NCBI GenBank assembly: GCA_027943245.1
Contig: JANDJZ010001250.1
Span: 1-15,876 of the forward strand
DNA: 15,876 bases
Direction of reading: 5' to 3'
DNA from: Acanthamoeba sp. SK_2022b
Taxonomy: Eukaryota > Discosea > Longamoebia > Acanthamoebidae
Shown: piece after piece, positions 1-7,618 of the stretch
Position numbering within the stretch: the first letter of the stretch is position 1
How the letters are laid out: every line of letters begins with the position of its first letter
The notes under the pieces: generated by a model
The model's input: only the letters and a program-made list of their open reading frames with translations
Told to the model about the DNA's origin: nothing
Databases searched by the model: none
Translations under genes and position numbers: made by a program

Positions 1-2
1 GG

Positions 3-1181
3 TCAGTCGACCCGAGCGGTGAGGTTCTCGCCGGTCTTGGGGTCGAACACCTGGATCTTGCTCGTGTCGATCCACAGCTTCGCGGGCTGGCCGGCACGCA
101 CCTGCGAGGTCGGCTCGAGCCGCGCGGTGACCTGCACCCCGCCGGTGCCCAGCTCCGCGCCGGTGTCGCGGGCCAGCTCGTCCAGGTCGCCGGACGACGT
201 CTGCTGCGCGTCGACCGTGAAGTAGGCGAACACGTCCGAGCCCATCGACTCGACGAGGTCGACCGTCACGTCGGTGGTGCCGCCGCGGGCGGGGTCCGAG
301 ACGAGCGCGGCGTCCTCGAAGTGCTCGGGCCGCAGGCCGACGATGACCTCGCGGCTGGCGGCGTTGCTGGACTCGACCGCCCGGCGCCGGTCGTCGGGCA
401 GGGCCAGGTCGCCGAGCGGGCTGTGCAGCACGCCGCCGTCGAGCGTCGCCGGGATGAAGTTCATCGACGGGCTGCCGATGAAGCCGGCCACGAACAGGTT
501 CGCCGGGTGGTCGTAGAGGAACGCCGGGCTGCCGACCTGCTGCACGACGCCGCCGCGCATGACGACGACCCGGTCGCCCAGCGTCATCGCCTCGGTCTGG
601 TCGTGGGTGACGTACAGCGTCGTGGTGCCGAGCTTCTTCTGGATGCGCGAGACCTGCGTGCGCATCTGCACGCGCAGCTTGGCGTCCAGGTTCGACAGCG
701 GCTCGTCCATGAGGAACGCCTTGGGCTGGCGGACGATGGCGCGCCCCATCGCGACGCGCTGGCGCTGGCCGCCGGACAGGTTGGCCGGGCGGCGCTCGAG
801 GTGCTGGGTGAGCTCGAGCATCTCGGCGGCCTCGCCGACCTTCTGGCGGATGGTGTTCTTGTCCTCCTTGGCCAGGGTCAGCGGGAAGGCCATGTTCTCG
901 AAGACGGTCATGTGCGGGTACAGCGCGTAGGACTGGAACACCATCGCGATGTCGCGGTCCTTGGGGGCGCGGTCGTTGACGACCTTGCCGTCGATGCGCA
1001 GCTCGCCGGAGGTGATGTCCTCCAGGCCCGCGACCATGTTGAGGGTCGTCGACTTCCCGCAGCCCGAGGGGCCGACGAGGATGATGAACTCCCCGTCGGA
1101 GATCTCGAGGTTGAAGTGGTCGACGGCGAGCGCACCGTCGGGGTAGCGCTTGACGACGTTGTCCAGGACGATCTCGGCCAC
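3..1181 (-). CDS. sugC: SugC-like ABC transporter ATPase for trehalose/alpha-glucoside uptake
   Basis: This 392-residue protein is the cytoplasmic ATPase that powers the importer encoded by the three genes upstream of it. Seen in the sequence: Walker A GPSGCGKST at residues 37-45, a Q-loop at FQSYALYP (82-89), signature LSGGQ (135-139), Walker B AFLMDEP (155-161) and the switch histidine H193 in VTHDQ. A C-terminal OB/TOBE regulatory part follows, with GLRPEH. This is the MalK/UgpC/MsmX layout. Length and a run of shared motifs, including a VDLVESMGSD block and an LDELA stretch, resemble mycobacterial SugC more closely than generic UgpC. The start is GTG with AAGGAG (1188-1193) six bases upstream. 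It is the last gene of the transporter operon, 19 bp after sugB. Automatic pipelines may label it ugpC. SugC-type ATPases can serve more than one importer, so exclusive use by this system is inferred. Confidence 0.93.
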   Translation of the reverse strand: MAEIVLDNVVKRYPDGALAVDHFNLEISDGEFIILVGPSGCGKSTTLNMVAGLEDITSGELRIDGKVVNDRAPKDRDIAMVFQSYALYPHMTVFENMAFPLTLAKEDKNTIRQKVGEAAEMLELTQHLERRPANLSGGQRQRVAMGRAIVRQPKAFLMDEPLSNLDAKLRVQMRTQVSRIQKKLGTTTLYVTHDQTEAMTLGDRVVVMRGGVVQQVGSPAFLYDHPANLFVAGFIGSPSMNFIPATLDGGVLHSPLGDLALPDDRRRAVESSNAASREVIVGLRPEHFEDAALVSDPARGGTTDVTVDLVESMGSDVFAYFTVDAQQTSSGDLDELARDTGAELGTGGVQVTARLEPTSQVRAGQPAKLWIDTSKIQVFDPKTGENLTARVD

Positions 1182-1200
1182 GGTCGGCTCCTTGTGGTGG

Positions 1201-2040
1201 TCAGCCCTTGACGGCGCCGGACGTGAGCCCGGCGACGATGCGGCGCTGGAAGAACAGGACGAAGAGGATGATCGGGATGGTGATGACGACCGCGCCGGCG
1301 GCGATCGCCGCGGTCGGCTTCTCGAACGTCGTGGCGCCGGTGAAGTACGACAGCGCCGCCGGGACGGTGCGGGCGTTCGACGACGACGTCAACGAGAGGG
1401 CGAACAGGAAGTCGTTCCAGCACGAGATGAACACCAGGATCGCGGTGGTGAACACGCCCGGCAGGGCCAGGGGCGCGATGACCCGGCGGAACGCCTGGAA
1501 GGGCGTGGCGCCGTCCATCTTGGCCGCCTTCTCCAGCTCCCACGGGATCTCGCGGAAGAACGCCGACAGGGTGTAGATGCCCAGCGGCAGGGCGAACGTG
1601 ATGTAGGGCAGGATCAGCCCGGGCCAGGTGTCGAACAGCCCGACGGCGGTCTCGATGCGGAACAGCGGCGTGACCAGCGCGATCTGCGGGAACATCGCGA
1701 TGAGCAGCGAGACGCCGACGATGGACCGCTTGCCCGGGAACTCCATCCGGGCGATCGCGTACGCCGCCAGGGTGGCGAGCACGAGCGCCAGGAACGTCGA
1801 GATCAGGCAGATGCCGATGGAGTTCACCAGCGCCCGCAGGAAGTCGTCGTTGCGGAAGATCTCGCGGTAGGCGTCCCAGGTCATGGCCCGCGGGAAGAAG
1901 TTGCCGTCGTTGAGCGTGCCGTCGGTCTTGAGCGACAGTGACACGATCCACGCGACCGGGATCAGCGCGTAGAGCAGGACGACGAGGTCGACCGCGGCCC
2001 ACGCGGCCTTGCGACGGGGGGTCTCGACGGCGGTGCTCAT
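1201..2040 (-). CDS. sugB: Carbohydrate ABC transporter permease, MalG/SugB type
   Basis: This 279-residue inner-membrane protein is one of the two channel subunits of the importer. Six hydrophobic segments can be read, the first near residues 17-37 ([17 protein letters not shown]). The cytoplasmic coupling loop carries the EAA motif, here [15 protein letters not shown], followed by the IAPLALPG block, which docks into the ATPase. The size matches SugB/MalG proteins. Its ATG overlaps the stop of the upstream permease gene by 4 bp (ATGA at 2037-2040), which indicates translational coupling. A GAGGAG Shine-Dalgarno lies just upstream inside that gene. The sugB name rests on operon order and on the LpqY-like binding protein; the fold and transporter class are certain. 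Confidence 0.9.
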   Translation of the reverse strand: MSTAVETPRRKAAWAAVDLVVLLYALIPVAWIVSLSLKTDGTLNDGNFFPRAMTWDAYREIFRNDDFLRALVNSIGICLISTFLALVLATLAAYAIARMEFPGKRSIVGVSLLIAMFPQIALVTPLFRIETAVGLFDTWPGLILPYITFALPLGIYTLSAFFREIPWELEKAAKMDGATPFQAFRRVIAPLALPGVFTTAILVFISCWNDFLFALSLTSSSNARTVPAALSYFTGATTFEKPTAAIAAGAVVITIPIILFVLFFQRRIVAGLTSGAVKG

Positions 2041-2969
2041 CGCTTCTCCTCACTCGCGCCGGGGGCGGCGGCGCCGAACATCTTGACGAACACGAACGCG
2101 ATGATCGCGATGGTCAGGAAGATGAGCACCGACATCGCCGACCCGATGCCGAGGTTGAGGCCGCGGATCAGGTTGTTGTAGGCGATGACCGACACCGACG
2201 AGGTGTCGTTGGCGCCGCTGGTCAGGACGAAGATGTTGTCGAAGATGCGGAAGGCGTCGAGCGCCCGGAATAGCAGCGCGACCAGGATCGACGGCTTGAT
2301 CAGCGGGACGGTGACCCGCCAGAACCGCTGCCAGGCCGAGGCGCCGTCCATGGACGCGGCCTTGAGCAGGTCCTCGGGCACGAGGGCCAGGCCGGCCATG
2401 AGCAGCAGAGCCATGAACGGCGTGGTCTTCCAGACCTCGCTGAGGATGATGATCCACAGCGAGCTCCACTGCTCGGTCAGCGGGGCGCCGTCGCCGGCCA
2501 GCCAGCCGAGGTCCTGCGTCCAGGCGAAGCGCCAGCTGAACGCCGCGACCACGGTGACGATGGCGTAGGGCACCAGGGCCGCGGTGCGGACGAGGCCGCG
2601 TCCGACGATCGTGCGGTGCATGACCACCGCGAGCGCCATGCCGAGCGCCAGCTCGACGATCGTGCTCACGACGGTGATGAACATCGTGACGCCGAACGCC
2701 TGCCACCAGATGCCGCTCGACAGGACCGTGACGTAGTTGTCGAAGCCGATGAACTCGTTGGCGTCCGGCGTGCGCAGGTCGGCCCGGAAGAAGGACAGGT
2801 AGACCGCGTAGAGGATGGGGTAGGCGCAGACGACCAGCATCACGATGACGGCGGGGGCGCACAGCAGCAGCCCCAGCCGGCGCTCGGCGCGCTGGCCCTC
2901 GGTGAACCGCTGCTGGGCGACCTGGGCCTCCGCCTCGGCGCCCACCTGCGGCGGCAGCGTGGTGGTCAC
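2037..2969 (-). CDS. sugA: Carbohydrate ABC transporter permease, MalF/SugA type
   Basis: This 310-residue membrane protein is the partner channel subunit of the importer. After a roughly 30-residue charged, cytoplasmic N-terminus comes a first membrane helix ([20 protein letters not shown]). A periplasm-facing segment and further helices follow, including [15 protein letters not shown]. The EAA motif is [16 protein letters not shown] followed by VTVPLIKP. The size matches SugA-type subunits, which lack the large periplasmic domain of enteric MalF. The start is GTG, and it overlaps the stop of the binding-protein gene by 4 bp (GTGA, 2966-2969). AAGGGG sits eight bases upstream. The longer overlapping reading frame from 3012 is out of frame and arginine-rich, so it is a shadow. 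SugA is assigned by operon order. Confidence 0.9.
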   Translation of the reverse strand: MTTTLPPQVGAEAEAQVAQQRFTEGQRAERRLGLLLCAPAVIVMLVVCAYPILYAVYLSFFRADLRTPDANEFIGFDNYVTVLSSGIWWQAFGVTMFITVVSTIVELALGMALAVVMHRTIVGRGLVRTAALVPYAIVTVVAAFSWRFAWTQDLGWLAGDGAPLTEQWSSLWIIILSEVWKTTPFMALLLMAGLALVPEDLLKAASMDGASAWQRFWRVTVPLIKPSILVALLFRALDAFRIFDNIFVLTSGANDTSSVSVIAYNNLIRGLNLGIGSAMSVLIFLTIAIIAFVFVKMFGAAAPGASEEKR

Positions 2970-4249
2970 GGCAGGATCCCCTTTCCGTCGAGTGCCTGCT
3001 GGATGCCGTCACGCAGCGCGTCGGTCGTGGCGTCGGGGTCGATGGACCGCGGCGGCGACAGCGTGGACGACACGATGGTGGAGATGTTCTGGTACAGCGG
3101 CGTCACCGGACGCGGCACCGCGACCTGCAGCTCGGTGAGCATCTCCTGGTACTGCGGGAAGACCTCCTGGAACTCGGGGTTCTCGTAGAGCGCCTCGAGC
3201 GTCGGCGGCTCGCCGGAGACCTGCGCGTGCTGCAGCTGGTGCTTCTCCGAGCGCATGCACATGGCGGCGTCGTAGGCCTCGTCCGGGTGCTTGCTGTAGC
3301 TGCTGATGCCGAAGTTCATCCCGCCGAGCGTGGCGCGCGGCTCGTCGCCCTCGGCCACGGACGGGAGCAGGGCCCAGCCCAGGTCGTCGGCGATCTCCTT
3401 GCTGCGCTCGTCGGTCTCGCCGGCGGTGCGCATGGCGCCCAGGACGTAGGGCCAGTTGATGATGAACGCGGCCTGGCCCTGCTGCATCGAGGCGAAGACC
3501 TCGGGCTCCTGGGCGTTGGACAGCGAGCGGCTGGCCAGGCCCGAGCTGGCCAGCTTCTTGAGCAGCGCCAGGGAGTCGGTGGTCTTCTCGTCGACCGTGA
3601 CCTCGGTGGAGTCCTCGTTCACCAGCGTGCCGCCGAACGACGACAGGATGGTGTTGAACCCGACCACCAGGCCCTCGTAGCGCGAGCCGGTGAAGCCGAT
3701 CTCGTACGGCTTGCCCTCGTCCTTGAGCTGCTGGGCCATGTCGAACATCTGGTCCCAGGTCTTGGGCGGCTCCGGGACGAGCGACTTGCGGTACCAGAGC
3801 AGCTGGACGTTGGTGTGCTTCGGGATGCCGTAGAGCTTGTCCTTCCACTCCGCGGTGCGGATGGTCGGCTCGAGGGTGCCCTCGGTGACCTCCTGGACGC
3901 GGTCGCCGGTGATCTCGCGGATCCAGCCGGCCTCGGCGAACTCGGCGGTCCAGGTGACGTCCATGCCGAGGACGTCCATGCCGTCGTCGTGCGCGGCGAG
4001 GCGGCGCACGAGCTGCTCGCGCTGGCCGTCGGCGTCGCTGGGGACGAGGTTGCCGACGATCTTGTAGCGACCGCCAGCCTCCTCGTTGCACTGGGCGATG
4101 ATCTTGTCGAAGCCGGCGGCCGAGGCGCCGCCGTACAGGTTGATGACCGGCGTCCCGCCGTCGTCCCCGCCGGCGCAGGCCGCGAGGCCGGCGGCGACGA
4201 GGACGGCTCCGGCAGCGAGCCGAGCCCGTGTGGCGCGTGTCGTTCTCAA
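2966..4249 (-). CDS. lpqY: LpqY-like trehalose/alpha-glucoside-binding lipoprotein
   Basis: This 427-residue extracellular solute-binding protein captures the sugar and hands it to the SugA-SugB channel. Residues 1-25 form a lipoprotein signal: arginines at the N-terminus, a short hydrophobic core and lipobox LAAC with the lipidated cysteine at C25. Two features identify LpqY rather than a generic maltose-binding protein. One is the segment DVTWTAEFAEAGW near residue 100. The other is the C-terminal RPVTPLYQ...IDPDATTD...ALDGKGILP pattern. The start is TTG, chosen because no ATG or GTG upstream gives a signal peptide and GGGAGG (4255-4260) lies five bases before it. The gene opens the transporter operon, 98 bp downstream of the glucosidase gene. 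The ligand is trehalose by analogy with mycobacterial LpqY. Maltose-type sugars remain possible because the neighbouring enzyme is an alpha-glucosidase. Confidence 0.88.
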   Translation of the reverse strand: MRTTRATRARLAAGAVLVAAGLAACAGGDDGGTPVINLYGGASAAGFDKIIAQCNEEAGGRYKIVGNLVPSDADGQREQLVRRLAAHDDGMDVLGMDVTWTAEFAEAGWIREITGDRVQEVTEGTLEPTIRTAEWKDKLYGIPKHTNVQLLWYRKSLVPEPPKTWDQMFDMAQQLKDEGKPYEIGFTGSRYEGLVVGFNTILSSFGGTLVNEDSTEVTVDEKTTDSLALLKKLASSGLASRSLSNAQEPEVFASMQQGQAAFIINWPYVLGAMRTAGETDERSKEIADDLGWALLPSVAEGDEPRATLGGMNFGISSYSKHPDEAYDAAMCMRSEKHQLQHAQVSGEPPTLEALYENPEFQEVFPQYQEMLTELQVAVPRPVTPLYQNISTIVSSTLSPPRSIDPDATTDALRDGIQQALDGKGILP

Positions 4250-4278
4250 AGGTCCCTCCCCGAGGCCAAACGCTTCGT

Positions 4279-4294
4279 CGTGACCTGGGTCACG
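4279..4294. promoter_or_regulatory. CRP/GlxR-like operator palindrome upstream of lpqY
   Basis: The 16-bp CGTGACCTGGGTCACG is a perfect 7-bp inverted repeat around a TG centre. It reads as GTGA-N6-TCAC, the core of the cAMP receptor protein site that actinobacterial CRP/GlxR proteins share. It lies about 30 bp before the lpqY start and just downstream of the proposed start of transcription. Known biology: CRP/GlxR sites control carbon uptake genes in actinobacteria. Inferred: at this position the protein would block transcription rather than activate it. A local LacI- or GntR-family repressor is an alternative reader. Confidence 0.5.
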
Positions 4295-4307
4295 AACGCG
4301 TGGCCCG

Positions 4308-4337
4308 ACGGTAGACCCGAGGCGGGGTCAGTGCCAC
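4308..4337 (-). promoter_or_regulatory. Candidate promoter of the lpqY-sugABC operon
   Basis: On the minus strand a -10 box TACCGT (4308-4313) fits TANNNT. It is preceded, with an 18-bp spacer, by GTGGCA (4332-4337), which matches four of six bases of TTGACA. Transcription would begin near 4301, giving a leader of roughly 50 nt that contains the palindrome at 4279-4294 and the lpqY Shine-Dalgarno. The match is by eye only. Read-through from the glucosidase gene is also possible. Confidence 0.4.
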
Positions 4338-4347
4338 ACGAAGCGGC

Positions 4348-6018
4348 TCACCCGGCCAGCCAGGCCGTGACGTCGACCCCGAGGCGTCCGTCGGTGAGCG
4401 GCGCGCTGCTGACCAGCACGTCCCCGGGCGGCAGGTCGACCGGCGCCCGGCCGAGGTTCGCGACCACCGTGGTCGCGGTGCCGTCGGCGCCGGTGACGCT
4501 GAACGCGACGACGTCCGGGCCCAGGTCGAGCCAGGTCAGGGACCCGGTGCCCAGGCCGCGCTCCTTCCGCAGCCGCAGCAGGGTGCGGTAGAGCTCGAGG
4601 GTGGAGCCGTCGACGCCGCGCTGGGCGTCGACGGCGAGCCGGCCGTACGAGGCGGGCTGGGGGAGCCAGGAGCGTCCGGTGTCGTTGAAGCCGTAGGCCG
4701 GGGCGTCGGACTCCCAGGCCATCGGCACGCGGCAGCCGTCGCGGCCGACGTCGGCTGGGCCCGAGCGGTGCCACGTCGGGTCCTGGCGGTGCTCGTGCGG
4801 CAGGTCGGTGACGTCGGGCAGGCCGAGCTCCTCGCCCTGGTAGACGTACGCCGAGCCCGGCAGCGACAGCATGAGGGTCGTGGCGGCGCGGGCCCGGCGC
4901 AGGCCGAGCTCGGCGTCCGGCTGGTCGTGCTCGGGGCCGATGCCCGGGACGCGGCGCGCGCCCGGCTCCTGCGGGTAGCCCAGGCGCGAGGCGTGCCGCA
5001 CGACGTCGTGGTTGGACAGCACCCAGGTCTGCGGCGCGCCCACGGCCGCCGCGTGCTCGAGCGCCTGCGCGATGGCCTGGCGCTGCTCGGCGGCCAGCCA
5101 CGGCGTCATGAGGTACTCGAAGTTGAACGACTGGTGCAGCTCGTCGGGCCGGACGTACTTGACCAGGTTCTCGGCGGGGACGACCCAGGCCTCGGCGCAC
5201 AGCAGCCGCTCGGAGTCCGGGTCGCCGGGGACGGCGTAGGAGTCGGCGATGCGGCGCCAGGAGCGGTAGATCTCGTGGACGCCCTCCTGGTCCCACATCG
5301 GCTGGGAGTTGGTCGGGTCCTTGGCCAGGTCGTAGTCGGGGTTGGCGTCGGGGAGCCCGTCGGCCTTGACCAGGCCGTGCGCCACGTCGATGCGGAAGCC
5401 GTCGGCGCCGCGGTCGAGCCAGAACCGCAGGACGTCCTCGAGCTCCTCGCGGACCTCGGGGTTCGTCCAGTCGAAGTCGGGCTGGGTGGCGTCGAACAGG
5501 TGCAGGTACCACTGGCCCTTGGTGCCGTCGGCCTCGGTGACGCGCGTCCAGGCCGGGCCGCCGAACGTGCTCTGCCAGTTGTTGGGCGGCTCGTCGCCGC
5601 CCGGGCCCTTCCCGTCGCGGAAGACGTAGCGGGCCCGCTCGGGCGAGCCCGGCGGCGAGGCCAGCGCGGCCTGGAACCACGGGTGCTCGCTGGAGGAGTG
5701 GTTCGGGACGACGTCGACGACGACCTTGAGCCCGAGTTCGTGCGCGGTGGCGACGAGCGCGTCGAAGTCGCCCAGCGTGCCGAACAGCGGGTCGACGTCG
5801 CGGTAGTCGGCGACGTCGTAGCCCGCGTCGTTCTGCGGGGACGTGTAGAACGGCGAGAGCCAGACCGCGTCCACGCCGAGCTCGGCCAGGTGGGGGAGCC
5901 GGGCCGAGATGCCGGGCAGGTCACCGATGCCGTCGCCGTCGGAGTCCGCCCACGAGCGCGGGTAGACCTGGTAGATGACGGCGTCGCGCCACCAGGGCGT
6001 CTCGGTGGACCGGGGCAT
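4348..6018 (-). CDS. GH13 alpha-glucosidase
   Basis: This 556-residue cytoplasmic enzyme has no signal peptide and should hydrolyse imported alpha-glucosides. The four GH13 regions are present: DVVPNH (102-107), GFRIDVAH with nucleophile D211, LLCAEAW with acid/base E276, and LSNHD with transition-state aspartate D337. The N-terminal DSDGDGIGD (26-34) is the metal-binding loop common in this family. The length suits GH13 subfamily 30-type glucosidases of actinobacteria. A GTG at 6063 would extend it by 15 residues, but the ATG at 6018 is preferred. AAGGAG (6025-6030) sits six bases before that ATG, the family N-terminus ([18 protein letters not shown]) begins right after it, and the longer form would overlap ndk. 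It is co-directional with and just upstream of the lpqY-sugABC operon. Maltose and related oligosaccharides are the likely substrates; action on trehalose cannot be judged from sequence. Confidence 0.92.
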   Translation of the reverse strand: MPRSTETPWWRDAVIYQVYPRSWADSDGDGIGDLPGISARLPHLAELGVDAVWLSPFYTSPQNDAGYDVADYRDVDPLFGTLGDFDALVATAHELGLKVVVDVVPNHSSSEHPWFQAALASPPGSPERARYVFRDGKGPGGDEPPNNWQSTFGGPAWTRVTEADGTKGQWYLHLFDATQPDFDWTNPEVREELEDVLRFWLDRGADGFRIDVAHGLVKADGLPDANPDYDLAKDPTNSQPMWDQEGVHEIYRSWRRIADSYAVPGDPDSERLLCAEAWVVPAENLVKYVRPDELHQSFNFEYLMTPWLAAEQRQAIAQALEHAAAVGAPQTWVLSNHDVVRHASRLGYPQEPGARRVPGIGPEHDQPDAELGLRRARAATTLMLSLPGSAYVYQGEELGLPDVTDLPHEHRQDPTWHRSGPADVGRDGCRVPMAWESDAPAYGFNDTGRSWLPQPASYGRLAVDAQRGVDGSTLELYRTLLRLRKERGLGTGSLTWLDLGPDVVAFSVTGADGTATTVVANLGRAPVDLPPGDVLVSSAPLTDGRLGVDVTAWLAG

Positions 6019-6040
6019 GAGCGGCTCCTTCGGGGTCGGG

Positions 6041-6046
6041 ACGATA
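6041..6046 (-). promoter_or_regulatory. Candidate -10 box for the alpha-glucosidase gene
   Basis: The minus strand reads TATCGT here, a good TANNNT -10 box. It would start transcription near 6034 and leave a leader of about 16 nt containing the AAGGAG site. I see no convincing -35 box. It overlaps the -10 of ndk on the other strand by two bases. Confidence 0.4.
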
Positions 6047-6050
6047 GGTT
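6045..6050 (+). promoter_or_regulatory. Candidate -10 box for a leaderless ndk transcript
   Basis: TAGGTT lies six bases before the ndk ATG, with no Shine-Dalgarno in between. This places the predicted first transcribed base on or next to the A of the start codon, the usual arrangement of actinobacterial leaderless genes. Confidence 0.5.
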
Positions 6051-6056
6051 TCGTCC

Positions 6057-6464
6057 ATGTCACAACGCACGCTCGTCCTGCTCAAGCCGGACGCCGTCAA
6101 GCGCGGTCTGGTCGGCACCATCCTGTCCCGGTACGAGGCGAAGGGCCTCTCGGTCGTCGCGATGGAGCTGCGCACGATCGACGAGCAGCAGGCCGACGCG
6201 CACTACGCCGAGCACGTCGAGCAGCCGTGGTACCCGCCGCTGCGCGCGTTCTCCACGTCCGGGCCGCTCGTCGCGCTCGTGCTGGAGGGCGACGAGGCGA
6301 TCTCGGTCGTCCGGCTGCTGAACGGCGCCACCGACGGTCGCGCCGCCGCCCCGGGCACCATCCGCGGCGACCTGTCGCTGTCGAACCGCGAGAACCTCGT
6401 CCACGCCTCGGACTCCGAGGAGTCGGCCGCGCGCGAGATCGCGTTGTGGTTCCCCGGCCTCTGA
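6057..6464 (+). CDS. ndk: Nucleoside diphosphate kinase
   Basis: This 135-residue enzyme moves the gamma-phosphate of ATP to nucleoside diphosphates through a phosphohistidine, balancing the NTP and dNTP pools. The N-terminal [11 protein letters not shown] carries the conserved lysine K10. The segment [12 protein letters not shown] is the nucleotide-binding Kpn-loop region. NLVHASDS holds the catalytic histidine H116 and ends in the family signature. Length is standard for bacterial Ndk and nothing is missing. The ATG has no Shine-Dalgarno and follows a TAGGTT box by six bases, so the message is probably leaderless. It is read divergently from the alpha-glucosidase gene, whose start is 38 bp away, and convergently with the nuclease-like gene downstream. 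In related genomes ndk commonly sits near the radical SAM / RNase E block, as it does here. Confidence 0.97.
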   Translation: MSQRTLVLLKPDAVKRGLVGTILSRYEAKGLSVVAMELRTIDEQQADAHYAEHVEQPWYPPLRAFSTSGPLVALVLEGDEAISVVRLLNGATDGRAAAPGTIRGDLSLSNRENLVHASDSEESAAREIALWFPGL

Positions 6465-6500
6465 GCCGTCCCTACGCCCCTCGGTGACGCCCCCTCGGGT

Positions 6501-6554
6501 GACGCACGTTCATGCGTTCGGGCTGCTGGCGCGGCCTGAACGCATCATCGTGCC
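6501..6554. repeat. REPIN-like inverted pair A
   Basis: Two copies of the short repeat stand head to head. The arm at 6504-6522 and the arm at 6535-6553 match at 16 of 19 positions as an inverted repeat, around a 12-nt loop. The element lies between the convergent ndk and nuclease-like genes. The second arm contains the nuclease gene's stop codon (TCA on the plus strand at 6545-6547). It could also act as a two-way terminator. Confidence 0.7.
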
Positions 6555-7489
6555 GACGCTGAGCGACGGACGTTCATGCGTCGGGGTCGCTCCAGCGACC
6601 GCAACGCATCAAGATCCGTCGAGCCCCGCCAGCCGAGCGCCTGGGCCATGCGGACGAGCTGGTCCGCGACGACGCGCGGCTGGCGACGGACGGCGTACGA
6701 CGAGAACGCGAGCTGCCGGACGCCGGTGATCGCGACCTCGTTGGCCCGCGTCAGGTCGTCGTCCCACTGCGCGACCGCCATGTGCGGGACGCCGTGCACC
6801 TCCACGCCGAGGCCGAGCCCGGGGCACCACACGTCCAGGAAGTAGCGCCCGGACGGCCCGCGCACCGCCCGCTGGCGTCCGATCGCCGGCAGACCCGTCG
6901 CTCGCCAGATCCGACCCAGGTCGCGCTCGGGCAGCGACTGCACCCCGCCCACGGCGTCGAGCACGGACTCCACGACCAGCGCCCGACGCCGGCACGGTCC
7001 GCGACGCGTCAACGCCTCCCTCACCTGGCGCGCTCCGACGAGGCGCTGCTGGAACGCGGCCAGCACGACGATGCGGGCGAAGCCGTCGGACGGGGCCCAG
7101 CTCGCGGCGTCGACCACGCTGCGGCCGGGCCGGGTCCGGCGCGGCTCCCGGGAGGGATGCACGTCCAGCTCGCTGAGCTCGGTGCTGCGGTGCACGACGA
7201 CCCCGGGCAGCGACGGCGTCCTCGCCCCGGGCGGCAGGACGAGGTGCGGCGAGACCGTCCGGAACCCAGTCAGGCCGTCCACGAGCAGCGCGCTCAGCCC
7301 GCCGAGCGCCGCCGTCGGTCCGGTGGACGCCAGCGCGACCCGCAGGAGGTCGTCGGGACCGAGCGGACCGTTGTGCGTCACCACCACGCCACGGCACGGG
7401 GACTGCCACAGCCCTCGGGCCAGCCGATGACGGACAGCCGGACGTCCCCAGCGGGCGTGGGCCTCGGCGGTGCGCAGGACGTCGGTCAT
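6545..7489 (-). CDS. AbiEi-like / DUF559 Vsr-fold nuclease-like protein
   Basis: The product has 314 residues. Its N-terminus (about 5-40) reads like the winged-helix start of AbiEi-family proteins: a segment with RHRLARGLWQSPCRGVVV. The C-terminal part (about 185-287) fits DUF559/Vsr-type PD-(D/E)xK nucleases. It has E189 in LPERDLGRIWR, D219 in YFLDVWCP, E230 in VEVHG and the trailing WDDDLTRANE...GVRQL pattern. The usual ExK is ExH here (E230, H232), so activity is not assured. Such genes are numerous in high-GC actinobacteria and mostly uncharacterised; no AbiEii partner is next to it. The start is the ATG at 7489; the frame stays open upstream to 9433 only as a shadow of the radical SAM gene. 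No strong Shine-Dalgarno is seen. About the last 25 residues follow the fold's end and are written in repeat DNA. Confidence 0.8.
   Translation of the reverse strand: MTDVLRTAEAHARWGRPAVRHRLARGLWQSPCRGVVVTHNGPLGPDDLLRVALASTGPTAALGGLSALLVDGLTGFRTVSPHLVLPPGARTPSLPGVVVHRSTELSELDVHPSREPRRTRPGRSVVDAASWAPSDGFARIVVLAAFQQRLVGARQVREALTRRGPCRRRALVVESVLDAVGGVQSLPERDLGRIWRATGLPAIGRQRAVRGPSGRYFLDVWCPGLGLGVEVHGVPHMAVAQWDDDLTRANEVAITGVRQLAFSSYAVRRQPRVVADQLVRMAQALGWRGSTDLDALRSLERPRRMNVRRSASAR
6565..6620. repeat. REPIN-like inverted pair B, inside the nuclease-like gene
   Basis: Arms at 6565-6591 and 6594-6620 pair at 22 of 27 positions with almost no loop. This is the longest hairpin of the repeat family here. 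Both arms contain the core ATGCGT / ACGCAT. On the minus strand the element is fully translated, giving roughly residues 290-309 of the nuclease-like protein. Confidence 0.75.
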
Positions 7490-7552
7490 CCCGCGACCCT
7501 GCCCCCGCCTGCTCGTCCGCCGCCCGTCGTCGTCCACAACCGGATGCGGCGC

Positions 7553-7611
7553 GACGCACCTTCCTGCGTCCGGGCGGTCCCGGCGACCCCAACGCGTGAA
7601 GATGCGTGCCC
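7553..7611. repeat. REPIN-like inverted pair C
   Basis: One copy at 7553-7574 faces another at 7587-7611, with an inner GGTC/GACC stem closing the loop. The pair lies in the 201-bp gap between the divergent starts of the nuclease-like gene and the radical SAM gene, just upstream of the nuclease start. Confidence 0.65.
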
Positions 7612-7618
7612 ACCACGA

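Noticed and set aside
3227..4591. 454-residue plus-strand frame over the binding-protein gene
   Set aside because: It is antisense to a clear lipoprotein gene and rich in Ala, Gly, Val and Leu without any motif.
6019..6063. GTG start at 6063 for the glucosidase
   Set aside because: It would overlap the ndk start, adds 15 residues unlike the family, and lacks a ribosome site, whereas the ATG at 6018 has AAGGAG at the right distance.
4768..6321. 517-residue plus-strand frame over the glucosidase gene
   Set aside because: It is antisense to catalytic GH13 motifs and runs across the ndk start in another frame; no recognisable domain.
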